From Isoetes taiwanensis (taxonomy: Eukaryota; Streptophyta; Lycopodiopsida; Isoetales; Isoetaceae), in contig JAJEKV010000026.1 of the NCBI GenBank assembly GCA_021234155.1, positions 1,178,001 through 1,242,000 of the forward strand: a stretch of 64,000 bases of DNA, written 5' to 3'. Shown here piece by piece: positions 20,938-32,782 of this stretch. The position numbers were made by a program, and so were the translations under genes. The notes below the pieces were generated by a model. That model had not been told where the DNA came from, searched no databases, and saw only the letters and a list, made by a program, of their open reading frames with translations. Each line of letters starts with the position of its first letter. Position 1 is the first letter of the stretch.

Positions 20938-23060
20938 TTGCAGATTCTGGAGACTTCCAAAGCTCGTTATACCTATGCTGCTAAAGCTTATGATAGTGTG
21001 AAGTGGACTTTCTTGGATGCCATGCTTTTGAAATTGGGATTTGGGCCTGGTTTCCGCTCTATGATGCATAAAATGTTGATTTCTGCTAAGGGGGTAGTAC
21101 TGTATCATGGACAACCCTTGGTGCTTTTTCCAATTGAACGTGGAATAAGGCAAGGTTGCCCTTTAGCTCCTTTTTTGTTTACTATAGTGGCAGAAGAACT
21201 TTCGCAACTATTGCATGAGGCTGAAAAGGATGGTTTGGTAAAGGGATTATTATTGGTGGAAGGTGACCAGGTTTTGGTTAATCAGTTTGCAGATGATACC
21301 TTCTTGCTAGTGGATGGTGAAGAGAATAATGTGCAGATAATAAAAAAGCTTTTGGATATATTTTCAATTGCATCTGGTTGTCTCCTTAATTGGGCTAAGT
21401 GTAGTGCTTTATGGGTGGGGAAGGAAGCAGTTCCGCATTTCTTATATGAGTATGCCTGGAAGGTGGTTGTACCTTCTGCAAAGACAAAGCTTCTAGGAGT
21501 CCCTTTTGGTCTAGATATTGACATGAATGAAGCATGGGATGAAATTATCTTAAATTTACAAAGGCATCTCATTTGGTGGAGAGGTTTAAAGTTATCCTTG
21601 GCAGGTAGAATTCAAGTAGCTAAGTCAGTATTGAACAATACACATATTTATTTGGTTTCGGTTCTATTGGCTCCAGCTTCTAAGTTTGCAGAGATAACAA
21701 AGATTGTAAGAGATTTTGTCTGGTGTACTGATAAAGGAGGCACTGTGAAGGTGGCGTGGAAGAAATGTATGTTGTTTAAACAACAAGGAGGACTTGGTAT
21801 GTTGGATCTTTCTTTACAGGGTAAGGTCTTAGCTTCTAAGCTATTGTTCAGTTTGTTGAAAGATGATTGTGCATCACCAGGTATGAAGTTACTTAAACAG
21901 TCAGTGAAGAAGTGTATGGTTTTTCATAAGCGAGGTGTGAGAATTGAGCTCCCTTGGGCATTGTTATATCCATTGAAAGCTTATTCACATGCCTCTCCAA
22001 GATCTTGAAAGGCTTGCTTCGGGCCTGGAAGGTAGTCCAACAGGTGATTACATTTGATTGGGAAGCTTGTCTTCAGGCATCTTCCCCCTTTTTGTGGTTG
22101 CCTTTGTATACTCATGGACAACTACACCCAGTTGTAGAGTTTATGCATGCGCATTCCCAAGCAAGGTGGAGGAGAGCAGGTATTATTTCTATTGAACAGT
22201 GGTATTTTGGTATTGACATTGCTCCTTGGCAATGGTTTCAGGAGAAATATGGGTTGTTGGATAAAGATATCAGTATATGGCCTTATGTAGCAAGTGCTCT
22301 TCCTTTAATTAAGAAGGTTGGTGACCAGAGATGCTGGAACTTTGTTCAAGGTATTACAGAAGGCAAGAAGCTAGTAAGTTCATGCTACAGATTGCTTACT
22401 TCCTCAAGTACTTTATCACCTTCTCGAAAATGGCACTTACAAACTTTGCCTTCTCAATGGCAATCCATCTGGAACCTTGTTTGGTCTAAAGATAATCCTC
22501 CAAAGGTAAATGTTTTACTTCGGCAGGTGATTCATCGCTCTTTGAGAGTTAATGAGATGGTTCATCGCTTTAAGCCGGGAGTAAGCCCACTTTGCCCAAT
22601 GTGTGAGCGGTGCATTGAAACATTGGAGCATTGTTTATATTTGTGTGCAGAGCTGAGTAGTCTTAGGTCCTGGCTGCATTCTCTTTTTGGAGTATCTTTG
22701 GATAGTCAGCACTTTCTTTTGGGTATTTATCCCAATCAGTGGACTGCTTCTAAAAGGATTGCATTTCACATGGCAAAGTCTTGGCTAATATGGAGTGTAT
22801 GGAAGCGAAGGCGAAGAAAGGTCTTTTATGATAAGCATATTTGTTCTCAGGTGGTACTTCAAGAAATTCGTAAGAAGTTGTATAATTGCTTTCAGATCTC
22901 CAATTGGCCTGGTCGTATTAAATTTCCAATATGGAGTGATCATCTAAAAGTGATTGATGCTTCAGGGATATTTCTTACTTCTGAAAGTACTTTGTAATAT
23001 TTTGAGTGTATAATATGAAGTAAAACACGTTCTTCAAAAAATAAAAATAAAAATAGAGTT
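20938..23060 (+). pseudogene. 5'-truncated L1-type LINE ORF2 (RT palm to zf-RVT) with 3' tail
   Basis: The first frame (to 22008) enters the reverse transcriptase at AKAYDSVKWTFL and continues with RGIRQGCPLAPFLF and the catalytic FADD box (about 21286-21297), then the thumb (LLGVPFGLDID, LSLAGRIQVAKSV). One frameshift near 21955-22005 leads into the second frame (to 22997) with WHLQTLPSQWQS and a zf-RVT zinc motif (LCPMCERCIETLEHCLYLC), ending in TAA. The 3' end is ACGTTCTTCAAAAAATAAAA. Endonuclease, ORF1 and the N-terminal RT are absent. Few lesions suggest a relatively young but dead copy. It is the best local reference for the related 3' ends at 785, 3811 and 14438. Confidence 0.9.
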
Positions 23061-23192
23061 TCTATTGGTCATAATAACTGAACTTATCTGGAAATTAATA
23101 AAAAGGGATGCCTTTTTTCTGATATTTTTGTCTGTTGAAAAATGCAAAAGTCAATTCTTTCATTGCTGAGTTCTAGTGTGCATCTGAAAAAA

Positions 23193-23854
23193 GGAAATGC
23201 CCACCTAGGCCCAACATTCCCCAAACTGCATTGAGAAAGCCTAAAATAGTAATGACATTGTCAAAAAGAACTACTACAATTAATGGTGTAAAAGTGTAAC
23301 ATTATGCCAAAAGGCACTTTAGCCCCTACTTCTTGATTATTTGCTGGCTTGTGACAAACTAAAAGATGCATTACTGCATATCCCAGTTTCTCTGCCACGA
23401 GTAAAATACACTACAGTCTTAAACAACATTTCATGAACTTCAACCACACGCGTTTGAGGGGCTATACCCAAAAGTAAGAGCAATATGCAATCGTCATATG
23501 ATTCCTATATTATGCATTACTGCATAATATAGGAAATGCCCACCTAGGCCCAACATTCCCCAAACTGCATTGAGAAAGCCTAAAATAGTAATGACATTGT
23601 CAAAAAGAACTACTACAATTAATGGCGTAAAAGTGTAACATTATGCCAAAAGGCACTTTAGCCCCTACTTCTTGATTATTTGCTGGCTTGTGACAAACTA
23701 AAAGATGCATTACTGCATATCCCAGTTTCTCTGCCACGAGTAAAATACACTACAGTCTTAAACAACATTTCATGAACTTCAACCACACGTTTGAGGGGCT
23801 ATACCCAAAAGTAAGAGCAATATGCAATCGTCATATGATTCCTATATTATGCAA
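23193..23854 (+). repeat. 339-bp tandem duplication with a palindromic junction
   Basis: GGAAATGCCCACCTAGGCCC starts at 23193 and again at 23532, and the copies differ by about two changes (TGTAAAAG versus CGTAAAAG; a 2-bp CG loss in CACACGCGTTT). The first copy ends TATATTATGCA, followed by TTACTGCATAATATA, so the junction is an imperfect palindrome (ATATTATGCA/TGCATAATAT). No coding content is seen. Confidence 0.95.
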
Positions 23855-24190
23855 CCTCCCCATTGCAGGTCTTTCCATGGTAAAACAAGGGGAGAGCCAA
23901 ATCTCTGTCTTCCAGAACAGCAAAATAAGCTTTGTGGCAATAGCACCAACCTGATTGAAGCTGCTTAATCCAGGCAAGGCATCGCCATGCTCAATGCATG
24001 GATAAACTTCCTATGCTCAGCATCATCAGCCTTATACTTAGAAATGGTGACCCATTCTTAAGGTTACATATAGATGCCCAGGCTTTACGTTGAATTAAAT
24101 TGGATGACAAAAGATAATTGAAATGTCATTTACGTCTTTTTCAAATCATTTCGAAGCCTAGTTAGCGCAAAGTGATAAAAATTGAATTGA
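23855..24190. other. Unassigned stretch
   Basis: About 340 bp of AT-rich sequence with no recognisable feature. Confidence 0.4.
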
Positions 24191-24196
24191 ACTTTA

Positions 24197-24634
24197 TTGT
24201 CCATGAAAGCATACTGCAAACCATTTCAAAGTACAAATAGCATATGTTGTTTGAATATTTTAGATGATGCCCCTATATTTAAGGTACCAGTATTTCCTAG
24301 TTTTTTTTACAGGCAAAGTATGAGGTTGTTGCCCCCTTTTGGTGGTGTTGTAAAGGTTTATGTAATGTTTTTCAATTTCATCCTTTTTCTTGCATTTGGT
24401 TTCTTCCCAGAGGTTGATGTTGAAGTTTTTTGTCGACGTCTGTTTCTCATGATCTATGGTTTATATTTCTTTTTTATTAAAAACAACTTATTCTATATTT
24501 CAGATAACTGTAGATGTTTTCTTGACCCTTATGATGACCTTTTGCATTGGAAACAAACTATTGAAATTGGTGGCATGAAGAAGTTTTTGGATTCGACACT
24601 TCTTGATACCAGCCTTTCAACTGTGATGGCATGA
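24197..24634 (+). CDS. Hypothetical ORF or gene remnant, unrecognised
   Basis: An uninterrupted 145-codon frame includes QSMRLLPPFGGVVK, EVDVEVFCRRL and LDPYDDLLHWKQTIEIGGMK, more protein-like than its AT-rich surroundings. Two or three stretches inside look like introns (pyrimidine-rich runs ending CTTCCCAG and ATTTCAG at about 24411 and 24503). The real product may therefore be spliced, or this may be the 3' part of a broken gene. I cannot name the family. Hydrophobic segments in the frame coincide with the intron-like parts and should not be read as membrane helices. Confidence 0.25.
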   Translation: MSMKAYCKPFQSTNSICCLNILDDAPIFKVPVFPSFFYRQSMRLLPPFGGVVKVYVMFFNFILFLAFGFFPEVDVEVFCRRLFLMIYGLYFFFIKNNLFYISDNCRCFLDPYDDLLHWKQTIEIGGMKKFLDSTLLDTSLSTVMA

Positions 24635-25377
24635 AGAAGAAGGTTCATGTTTTATCACATCTACAAGTTTCACATCATTTGTTTTTGTTGATAATGTAGC
24701 ACGCAAGTCAGGAGATAGAATTAGATAATGTAAGAATTAACTGATAGATCTTCAAAACTGCTCTTTGTCTTCTAGGAACAACCTTTCTACTTCAATGATA
24801 TGATTTCCTTATTTAGATAACAAATAAGAAAATAGGAATTTTCAGTTTCTTTCACACACCTTGTTTAATCCTTTTCATATGATAATGCATGTGCCTTGAA
24901 CTTGGTTGTATAGACCTTGTGTATCTCTAAATTCAAGAAGATTTTTTCGTGTACTTGGTTGTATAGGCATTATGTTATAGCTCAAGATTCTTTTGTGTTC
25001 AAAACTTTTCATGGTTATAGTATAAAGCATAGTTACAAATTTATTCGTTTTAAATAGTACACTAATGTCAGATCTGTTTCGACATGGAAGACTATAAAGA
25101 GGCCTGGATTAGAAATGTAATTTCAATCCTGACATAATATGCCAAGGAAGAGTTGGACACATAAATGACGAGTTTTGGAATGCAGCACACGTGAATACTT
25201 TCTGAATTGAATTGTTCTGGTACAATGGGTTTTAGATGACTTCTTAGATCTTTTCTTATTCTTTCTGGTTTTCTGCATGGGGCATGAGTTCCAATGGAGA
25301 CACCAAGCAAAAACCCAAGAGAGTAGCAAACATCGTATTCGAAACTGGAGACTGCCATAGTTCTGCCATTGCTAGAC
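24635..25377. other. Unassigned AT-rich stretch
   Basis: No gene, repeat or element end recognised. GTGTACTTGGTTGTATAG-like phrases occur twice near 24900-24970. Confidence 0.4.
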
Positions 25378-25790
25378 CCCCTTTTTTTTGAGGAAAAGAA
25401 AGGATTATATTAATCATAGATTAAAACATACAAGATGAAGGTTCAGAGCCTATACAGTAGAAAAAGATGAAAGAGATGAAGAAGAAAACTGTCATCATAC
25501 AGCTTATATGATGTTCTCAAAACTGATCCAGGAGTAGAAACCAACATCATAATAAAATTCCACCACGAGGAGTCGATACCGGTTCAGGAGGGCTAGCGCC
25601 AACCACAGGAGAGGAAGCAGCAGAGTCAAGAAGGATTGATAATTGAAGCAGGGAGGACAGAATAACAGGAAGACCAGGGAATGAGTGAGTGGCAAAAAGG
25701 GGCATAGAGTAGCAGGGTGCAACAATCCAGTTAATCTCTGCCCAAGAAGGGGTAACCAGAAGCAATTCATTAAGTGGAGCCTGGATTATA
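25378..25790 (-). pseudogene. Probable LINE 3' terminal fragment
   Basis: On the minus strand the segment ends CCTTTCTTTTCCTCAAAAAAAA, like the LINE whose tail reads GTTTCCTCAAAAA at 37678-37712. Upstream is GC-richer sequence with short open frames (25504-25770) but no motif I can align. The call rests mainly on the shared tail. Confidence 0.4.
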
Positions 25791-26986
25791 TCCAGCAGAA
25801 CTCCAATGCAAGCTTCACATCTGCATACGAGGTTTACCCCATCAACTTCGCCAATGGGGCTCGAAATGTGAGCTGGCTGGGCATTTCTCTGCTAACAGGG
25901 CCTGCATGTAGACTGGCTGAGCTTTCCATTGTCCCTGAACTATGTTTCTGATGTTTTATTAGTCTGGCTATGTTCTTTGCTTTTGTTGCTCAGAGTTTGG
26001 TATTTCCTTGGATTATGTTGTCATTGTCTTAGCACTGTGCTTACGTAGGATCTTTCGTCTGCGTTTGTGCTTATCCAAGATTTACAGAGTATTTCCATGC
26101 ATGCAAGGGCAGCCAGGGATCCCCACTTAGTCACGAGGACTAACCCCAGTGAGTGCATGTGCAGTGAACAAGCAAGGCAATGGTTGCGCGGATGCAGCAA
26201 TGTAGCTGAGGATCGTGGTTGTGATCTGGAGTTAAAAAGCTTTTGTTTAGCTTGCTTAGCAGTGTTTATACATATATATTGAGAGTATTGTGGATAATAC
26301 ATCCTTTTAATTTGTATTCTTGATGGATAGTGGGAATATATTGTATCTCAGTGAGGGTGTATTTCTAGTAATGGTTTAAGTTTCAATTGTGCAAAGGAAA
26401 GATTCAATTCTTCACAAGCTAGAATGTGCAAGTTTTTGACAAGATCCCGAGTTGCTTGGAGGGTCAACTCGGCAGGCTCGTCACAGAAATAATGTGGCTC
26501 TGGCAAACAAGAAATGTGATCTCACCTTGATGAAGCTAAATTTCCAATTCAAGCTCATCAGACATGCCTTAGCTCACAAAGCTGTGAAATTAGAGAAATT
26601 TGATACTGATTGGCTTCTTTTGGGGGATTTCAAGTCAAATTTCTTCTTTGTTCGCTTTGAATCTCTGATTGACCCAAATTCTTTTGTGGATTGCAGCCTT
26701 CTTGAACAGTGTAGTGCATGTGTTCAAGGGGGCCATTTTTCCAGATGATATGCCCACTCCCCATTCTGATACTCCTCGACAGGCTGCTAAAGCTACTTTC
26801 TGGCTCAAGTTCCTGCTTAAGGAGGCGTATAATGCACATATCGTTCATAAATACATTGGCTCTCATAACCGTTTACTTATTGAGAACCAATTTTCTTGTC
26901 TACACTCCATGTATTAGGGAAACTACGCCCGGTGTCACAGAGTACAAGAATACCACAGAGAATTACAGATGAACATGGGCATGCCG
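25791..26986. other. Unassigned stretch left of the hAT element
   Basis: Several frames near 26452-26970 (up to 98 codons) contain protein-like text such as FDTDWLLLGDFKSNF, but no family is recognised and there are competing frames. It may be a piece of a gene interrupted by the transposon. The last 8 bp before the element are the target-site copy GAGCAACC. Confidence 0.35.
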
Positions 26987-28589
26987 GAGCAACCCATGGA
27001 ATAAAATAACGGCTAATCTTAGCCAAATGGCGATTTTTTAGCATTTTTTTCAAAAAAAATGGCTAAACTAATTAGGAAAAAATGCAAAAAAAAAAAAAAA
27101 ATTCGCCCAAATTTTTTGCCGCCAAGGTGAGATTTGGGGTTGAATCGCCAAAGCTCGGCCTCCACCTAGCTTCATTTCGACCTCGATTAGCCAAAGGTAA
27201 GAAAGGATCATCTTGAGAAAATGGCTAGATTAGCTTAGGAGATTACACGAAAAACTTTGGGGGCTTCCTAAAATCGCCAAGTAGGGTCACTTTTTTTGCT
27301 AACAATTTTTCTTGTTCCGGTACGAGCATGAACCATGTTGAGTTACGTTTTGTTTTTTCTAAGGCCAATTCAATGTATTTGATGTACTTATCATATTTTC
27401 TTATTTGTGTTTTGAAGATCCTTGTTACAGGAGTAAAATAACGACTAGATTCTTTCAGGTATTATTCTGAGTCTAAACTAAAGATAAATTTGTATAATTT
27501 TGTTGAGAGCTTCATAAAGTGGGCATTATAGGTTGCACAATTTCGCTAGATTATGCTCACGGTCATAAGGCTTGCATATGAATCCAAATTCGTGACGTAA
27601 TTGTAAGCTCCTAGTATTTTCCTTTTCTATAGATGTCTTTTGCTTTTTGTCTTGCAGGTACATATGCCTCATAAATAGAGGTCCTGCTAATAAGACCCAT
27701 CAATATTGGTGTCATCTTGCTGCAATATCCAAGGCGGATGCTTTAGAGGAATAGTAGCAAGCAAAACATTAAGGTACATTTCAAAGGTACGTTCTTTGTG
27801 CAAAAGCCTTTTTTATATAAGTTTTAGCATTACAGTAACATTCAAGTACGTTAGACATGTTATTTATTCCATTCTTAGCACCATTTAGATATCAATGACA
27901 TCTTTCAAAACATTTAATGCATTGCCCATTGCTTTGACTTTCAATTTATTATCATGAGCTTCTATCTTATTATCATGATGAGCCTTTATATGATCATTTA
28001 TGAGTACTCTTTTTCAGCCACCCATTGATTTGACTCATGGCATTTATTAGCTTGTACACACATGAGCAATCAATTCTATGAATCTCTTTTTTGAGCTACG
28101 TTAAGGGCTCAATGGGCTGCATTAGACATATGCATGCAAATGCATTAAAGAAAGCTTTAAAAAGCTACGCCATCATTCCATTGCCACATTAAGGTCCAAT
28201 TCTTTTTTTTCTTTTTTGTTAGTATTTTCAGAGATGGCCTGGCAGGAAATTAATCATTTTTATGTTGAACCTATTATAGCTGTAGCACCATACATGAATT
28301 TTTGAAGGTACAGAAGATAAAGAAGCAAGCCAAAGTTTATAAGGTACCCAAATCATATATAAGCTGTTTCAGTTTCATATTTAAAGTTATAAGATATTTG
28401 GTATTTAATTGTCCAAAAAGTCATTAGTGAGATTACTTACTACCCATTTGGCTGCAGAAAGTGTTAGTTTTAGTCCATTGACCTGAAACATAAATAATTT
28501 ATGTGTACTATTCTTCTTTTATCATCTCGGCTTCGTTTGTCCTTGTTATGTTTCATTTTGTTCTAATTTAAAGTTTCATTGTGTTCCAG

Positions 28590-31299
28590 ATGAAGCGTCA
28601 AGCGGGCCTCATGCAATTCCTATCTAAAAAGGTGGATGTGGCAGATGGTTCAACCTCTTCTAGTAGTCAAGTTCCTCAAGCATCCACATACAAGGATAGT
28701 GGTATCGATCTTTCTCTTTCCTCAGAGAGTGGTGAAATTAATATTCCTGCCTCATGTAATCAAAGCGAGCTTGTGCAACAACAAGGAGGTGTTGGAAATT
28801 CACAATCAACTCGGAAAAGGAACAAGAGAAAGAGTGAATATGTTATTGGTCGTGCATTTAAAAAGGAATGGCTGGCTGAATTTCCAGAGATTGAGTCAGT
28901 TATAAGAGATGGAAGAGAGCATGTTAAATGCAAAGTTTGCAGCTGGGTCTTCAAGAAGGAGCATCTTATCCAATGCAAGTATGATAACATAAGTAAACAC
29001 TATGGGAAGAAAAAGGTGATGAAGAGGGATGGCAATGGTAAGGACTATGAGATTGTTGAGTTTCTTGCTGACAATAAGCATCAAAAAAATGTGAAAAAAT
29101 ATGAGAAGCACAATTTGCAGATTAGACAAGTGGAGGAAAGATCAAGCGCATTCAAATGAAAGCTATTTTTTTCTTGCTTAAAAATGGGAGGCCTATGACG
29201 CAGTATCCAGAAATTAGAGAGTTTTGTCTTTCTAATGAATTACCATCATGTCCATTGTACCATTGGTCAATTCCTACAGGTTGGGAGTTTGCTGGTTTTA
29301 TGAATGAGGCCTTGAAACATGAGCTTCGTATGATTGTACAAAAATCAGAATTTTTGTCATTGTCTTTGGATGAAGTTACTGCTGTTGATAATACTAATTG
29401 GGCTGCCATGCATTTATATAATGTAGTGGATTTTCATCGAAAATCTCACTTTCTTGGCATCTTCAAGTTGAGCTTGAGTTCTAATGCTGAAACACTTTAC
29501 AATATCATAGTAGACCATCTCTCTAATGTTGCAGGCATGAGTGCAAGAGAGTGTGCTAATAAGGTGATTTGTTTTGGGGCTGATGGTGCATCTGTGATGC
29601 AAGGAAAGAGATCTGGATTAGGGGTCAGAATTCAAAATGAAATAGCTCCTTACTTACAGGTGATACATTGCATGAGCCATCGCACTAATTTGGCATACAA
29701 GGTACTTTCTGATTTTCCCTTTATCAACAAAGTAGAACTACTTGTACAAAAGGCGTACAAATTCTTTTGTAAAAGTCCTCAAAGATGTGCGACATTTAAA
29801 TCTTTAGCAGAAGGATTAACAGAGGGTAAAAAGATCCTAAAGAATGTTGCCACGAGGTGGATATCTTTGTACGGTCCTGTGAAGAGATTGTGTGAAGAGT
29901 ATGCATCATTGGTTGCATGCGCAGACGAACTTACAAGTAGCGATGATGGAGCAACGGTAAAACCATGAACCGAAGCTTTATAATATTTTGATTGATGGGG
30001 AAACTATTTTTGCATTGTTTGCGTTGGAACCATTGCTCCACAAGCTTCATTATTTGATTTCAATATCACAGGATGGTAACATTTTCATACCAGAGTATAA
30101 CATTGCAAGGAAGGCAATGCAATTCGAACTTGAAAATATGTATGTTGATGACAACTTGAATGGAAAATCTTGTTTTCAACGCTATAAGGTGTTTTCTTAT
30201 TGGAGAAAACTAGTGCAAATTGGATCTAGAGAAAGCTTTCTTGCATATAATTATAACGGAGTACTATGTGTTCATGCTAAAGACAAGTACATGGAATTGA
30301 CTTTGAGAAAACCACGTGGGCGAAACAATCGTCTTGTCAAATGTGAATTTTTGATGGAGGATTTTGGCTATGTGGTGGACAAGATAAAGGGACAGATGTC
30401 ACAGGTATAAATCTATCTTAAATCTGACTTTTTTATGGCTTAATTTTGAATTGTTTTAATTTGTTGGAATTTTAATGCGTCTTTTTATTTGCTCTGATTT
30501 TTGTTTCTGTTTTTTCAGATCTGAAATTTTCATATTTTTTGGGATATTTATATTTCAGCCTCATGGTTCTTTAATCTGAACTAAATTTTACTTATTTGTT
30601 GATTGTATATAGGCTGCAAATGCTTTAGCGGATGAGCTTCGATCTCGTTTTCCACCAGATGATGTCTTGGATGCCATAGGACTTGTTTTCCCTCACACAT
30701 GGAATCATTGCAATTCAAGCGCAAGTATTCAAAAATCTTTTCAGGCAAAATCAATGGTAATAGAGCAATATTTTTGTCATGAAAAAAGTTTTAGTGATGG
30801 CCATATTAATGGGCTTTTAGATTTCGATAAGTTAAAAGCACAAGCTCCTCTTTTTGGTGATACCATGTACAAACAATTCATCCAACTTGAGAAACCATTG
30901 GAGTTTGGAGCTGTGACCCGTCTATGGCAAAAGATTGCATCTAATAGCCTATTGCGTGTTGCAATATCTGAGTACTTTAGACTTGCTGAACTTTGTCTTT
31001 GCATGGTTTTGGGAAGTGTGCAAGATGAGAGGTGCTTCTCCACATTGAGTTTTGTGAAGAACAAGCTCAGAAATAGACTTGATGATAATCTGGATGCTAC
31101 ACTGAGATTGTATGCATGTGACTACAATCTTTATGATTTTCCATACGAGAAGGTATTTGAACTTTGGAATGATGCTTGCAAACGGAGATCTGTTAGTAGA
31201 ACGTACTCGTTGGATCATGAGCATACATCAAGGATGCTATCTGAAGTGCAGCAGATGGATGGAGAAGAGAATATGAACACCATATTTTCTATTTGTTGA
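28590..31299 (+). pseudogene. hAT transposase gene, two frameshifts, one intron
   Basis: Part 1 (ATG at 28590, directly after a TTCCAG acceptor-like site) encodes a Ser-rich N-terminus, a basic patch (STRKRNKRKSE) and a BED-like zinc finger (CKVCSWVF, then H in ISKHYGKKK). The frame breaks at 29157. Part 2 (29156-29968) carries FLSLSLDEVTAVDNTNW, ICFGADGASVMQGK (a likely catalytic Asp), VIHCMSHRTNLAYK and NVATRWISLYGPVKRL. A second break near 29958 leads to part 3 (29988-30404). A phase-0 intron (30405-30612, GTATAA to ATATAG) joins the last exon, which holds the hAT dimerisation block (LCLCMVLGSVQDERCFSTLS, NRLDDNLDATLRL). Order and content fit KIAA1586/ZMYM6-type hAT proteins. Two lesions in about 2.5 kb suggest recent inactivation or consensus error. 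Confidence 0.85.
30405..30612 (+). other. Spliceosomal intron in the hAT transposase gene
   Basis: GACAGATGTCACAG precedes GTATAA at 30405, and GTATATAG at 30612 precedes GCTGCAAATGC. Removal joins MSQ to AANALADELRS in frame (phase 0). The 208-bp intron is T-rich and contains stops, so it is not coding. Confidence 0.85.
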
Positions 31300-32023
31300 G
31301 AGGTTGGTGTAGGCATGTCTTCATGAAAAATTTAATTGGTTTGTATATCTTATTGTTGACTAGGTCTTGTTCTATGCAGGTAAAGAATATATTGCTTGGT
31401 TGAGATGCACATAGTGAAAATTTTATTGGTTTGTATATATCTTATTGTTGACTCGATCTTGTTCTATGCAGGTAAAGAATATAATATCTGGTTGGGATGC
31501 ACAATTAAATATGACACATGACATGAACCCTGTATGTTACTACGTTTTATTGAGAAAATTTGAACATTGACTATAACTCGATCATTTATGCTACATTACT
31601 TTAATAATCATTTACTTCATCTATGTTCAATTACATTATAAAAGTAAGAGATTCAATGTCTTGTTCAAAGGTTAACTTTTTTATTTATCTTAGCATAGAC
31701 AATAATGGCTAATGTTTGCCCGTCCATTTGATCAAAGTTTAGCCAAACGATAGATATTTTAAAAGAAAAAAATTATATAGTTTAGCCAAAGACAAGAAAC
31801 AACAATTGAAAAAAATCATCTAGTTTAGCCAAAGGTTAGATACTTCTACCTCCAATTTTAAGGTAATTTAGCCTAATCTATTTTGGCTACACCAAAATAT
31901 AGGAGTAGTGATTTATTCCATGGAGCAACCTAGGCCACTGAACCTAGAAGTCCGACCCCGGAGGTTCCAATAGATATAATCAAATACTAAGACAACAGTG
32001 GAATAATGCAAAGACCATGACAT

Positions 32024-32770
32024 GTGGTGTTAATTAGAATCTTTACTATAACTTTTGTTAATAGGGTTCTCACAATGGAAGTGGATAGATTTCCTCGCCT
32101 AGCCCTTGAGCAATCCAAGGATAAGGGGTGGTATTGTGAGGTGAGAAAATGGAGTACCAAGTGGCTTGGACAAAATGTGTGGCCGAAGTCAACTAAGTAC
32201 AAAGAAGTTTATGGGGAGGTGAAGGCTTGTGCCCTGAAGGAAATGTGGAAGCTTGAACCTGACGGAGATGTTAAAAAAAGGTTCTATCTTGATGATATAA
32301 ATAAGCTGGACACATATGAAGAACAGGAGTATTTGCTTGCGAACATCAACAGAAAGAACCGCATGTTAATATCTCAGTTGCGGTTATCATCGCATCACCT
32401 ACATGTTGAAACAGGTAGATGGAATGGAACACCTCGTAATGAGTGATTTTGCCTAGGATGCCTAGACCCTGAAGTTGAAACAGAGAAGCACGCATTTCTG
32501 GAATGTTCAGCTTATGAGAATATTAGAACCAAATATGATATACAGAGCCAGACCTTGAGAGAGCTACTAGAAATACCTGCACATAAGTTAAGTGCTTATC
32601 TTAGGGATGTTTGGATGGAGCGTACAGACATTATAAACTTATTTAATCTTATGGATAGTTTTGATATTTCAGGTGCTTCGGATTGAGTGCCTATATTACA
32701 TTGCATTACATTATGTATTTTGTTTGCCATAGAGGCCTGGGGGCCTAAATGGCTTGATAAATAAATTAAA
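32024..32770 (+). pseudogene. LINE of the second clade: C-terminus and 3' tail
   Basis: The plus frame reads WSTKWLGQNVWPKS, then LISQLRLSSHHLHVETGRW, a stop, and in the same frame CLGCLDPEVETEKHAFLECS, AYENIRTKYD and AYLRDVWMERTDIIN. This matches the fragment at 15437-15964 (GAHHLRIETGRW, DESHTLQSC, AYDQIRTRY). The TGA at about 32446 lies exactly between ETGRW and the first Cys pair. The 3' end is a short AAATT repeat (about 32760-32782), a simple-repeat tail unlike the poly(A) of the L1 copies. The RT domain is missing. Confidence 0.75.
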
Positions 32771-32782
32771 TTAAATTAAATT

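Larger units (their letters stand above)
26995..31922 (+). mobile_element. Complete hAT-superfamily DNA transposon (4.93 kb)
   Basis: The element starts CATGGAATAAAATAACGG and ends, reverse-complemented, CATGGAATAAATCACTAC: an 11-bp perfect terminal inverted repeat with the A2/G5 pattern usual for hAT. It is flanked by identical 8-bp copies of GAGCAACC (26987-26994 and 31923-31930), the diagnostic hAT target-site length. Subterminal TTTAGCCAAA motifs recur near both ends (about 27015, 27184, 31736, 31779, 31821). The centre encodes a hAT transposase (28590-31299) broken by two frameshifts. A 90-bp tandem duplication lies at 31338-31510. With intact ends it could still be moved by a related enzyme. 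Confidence 0.92.
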
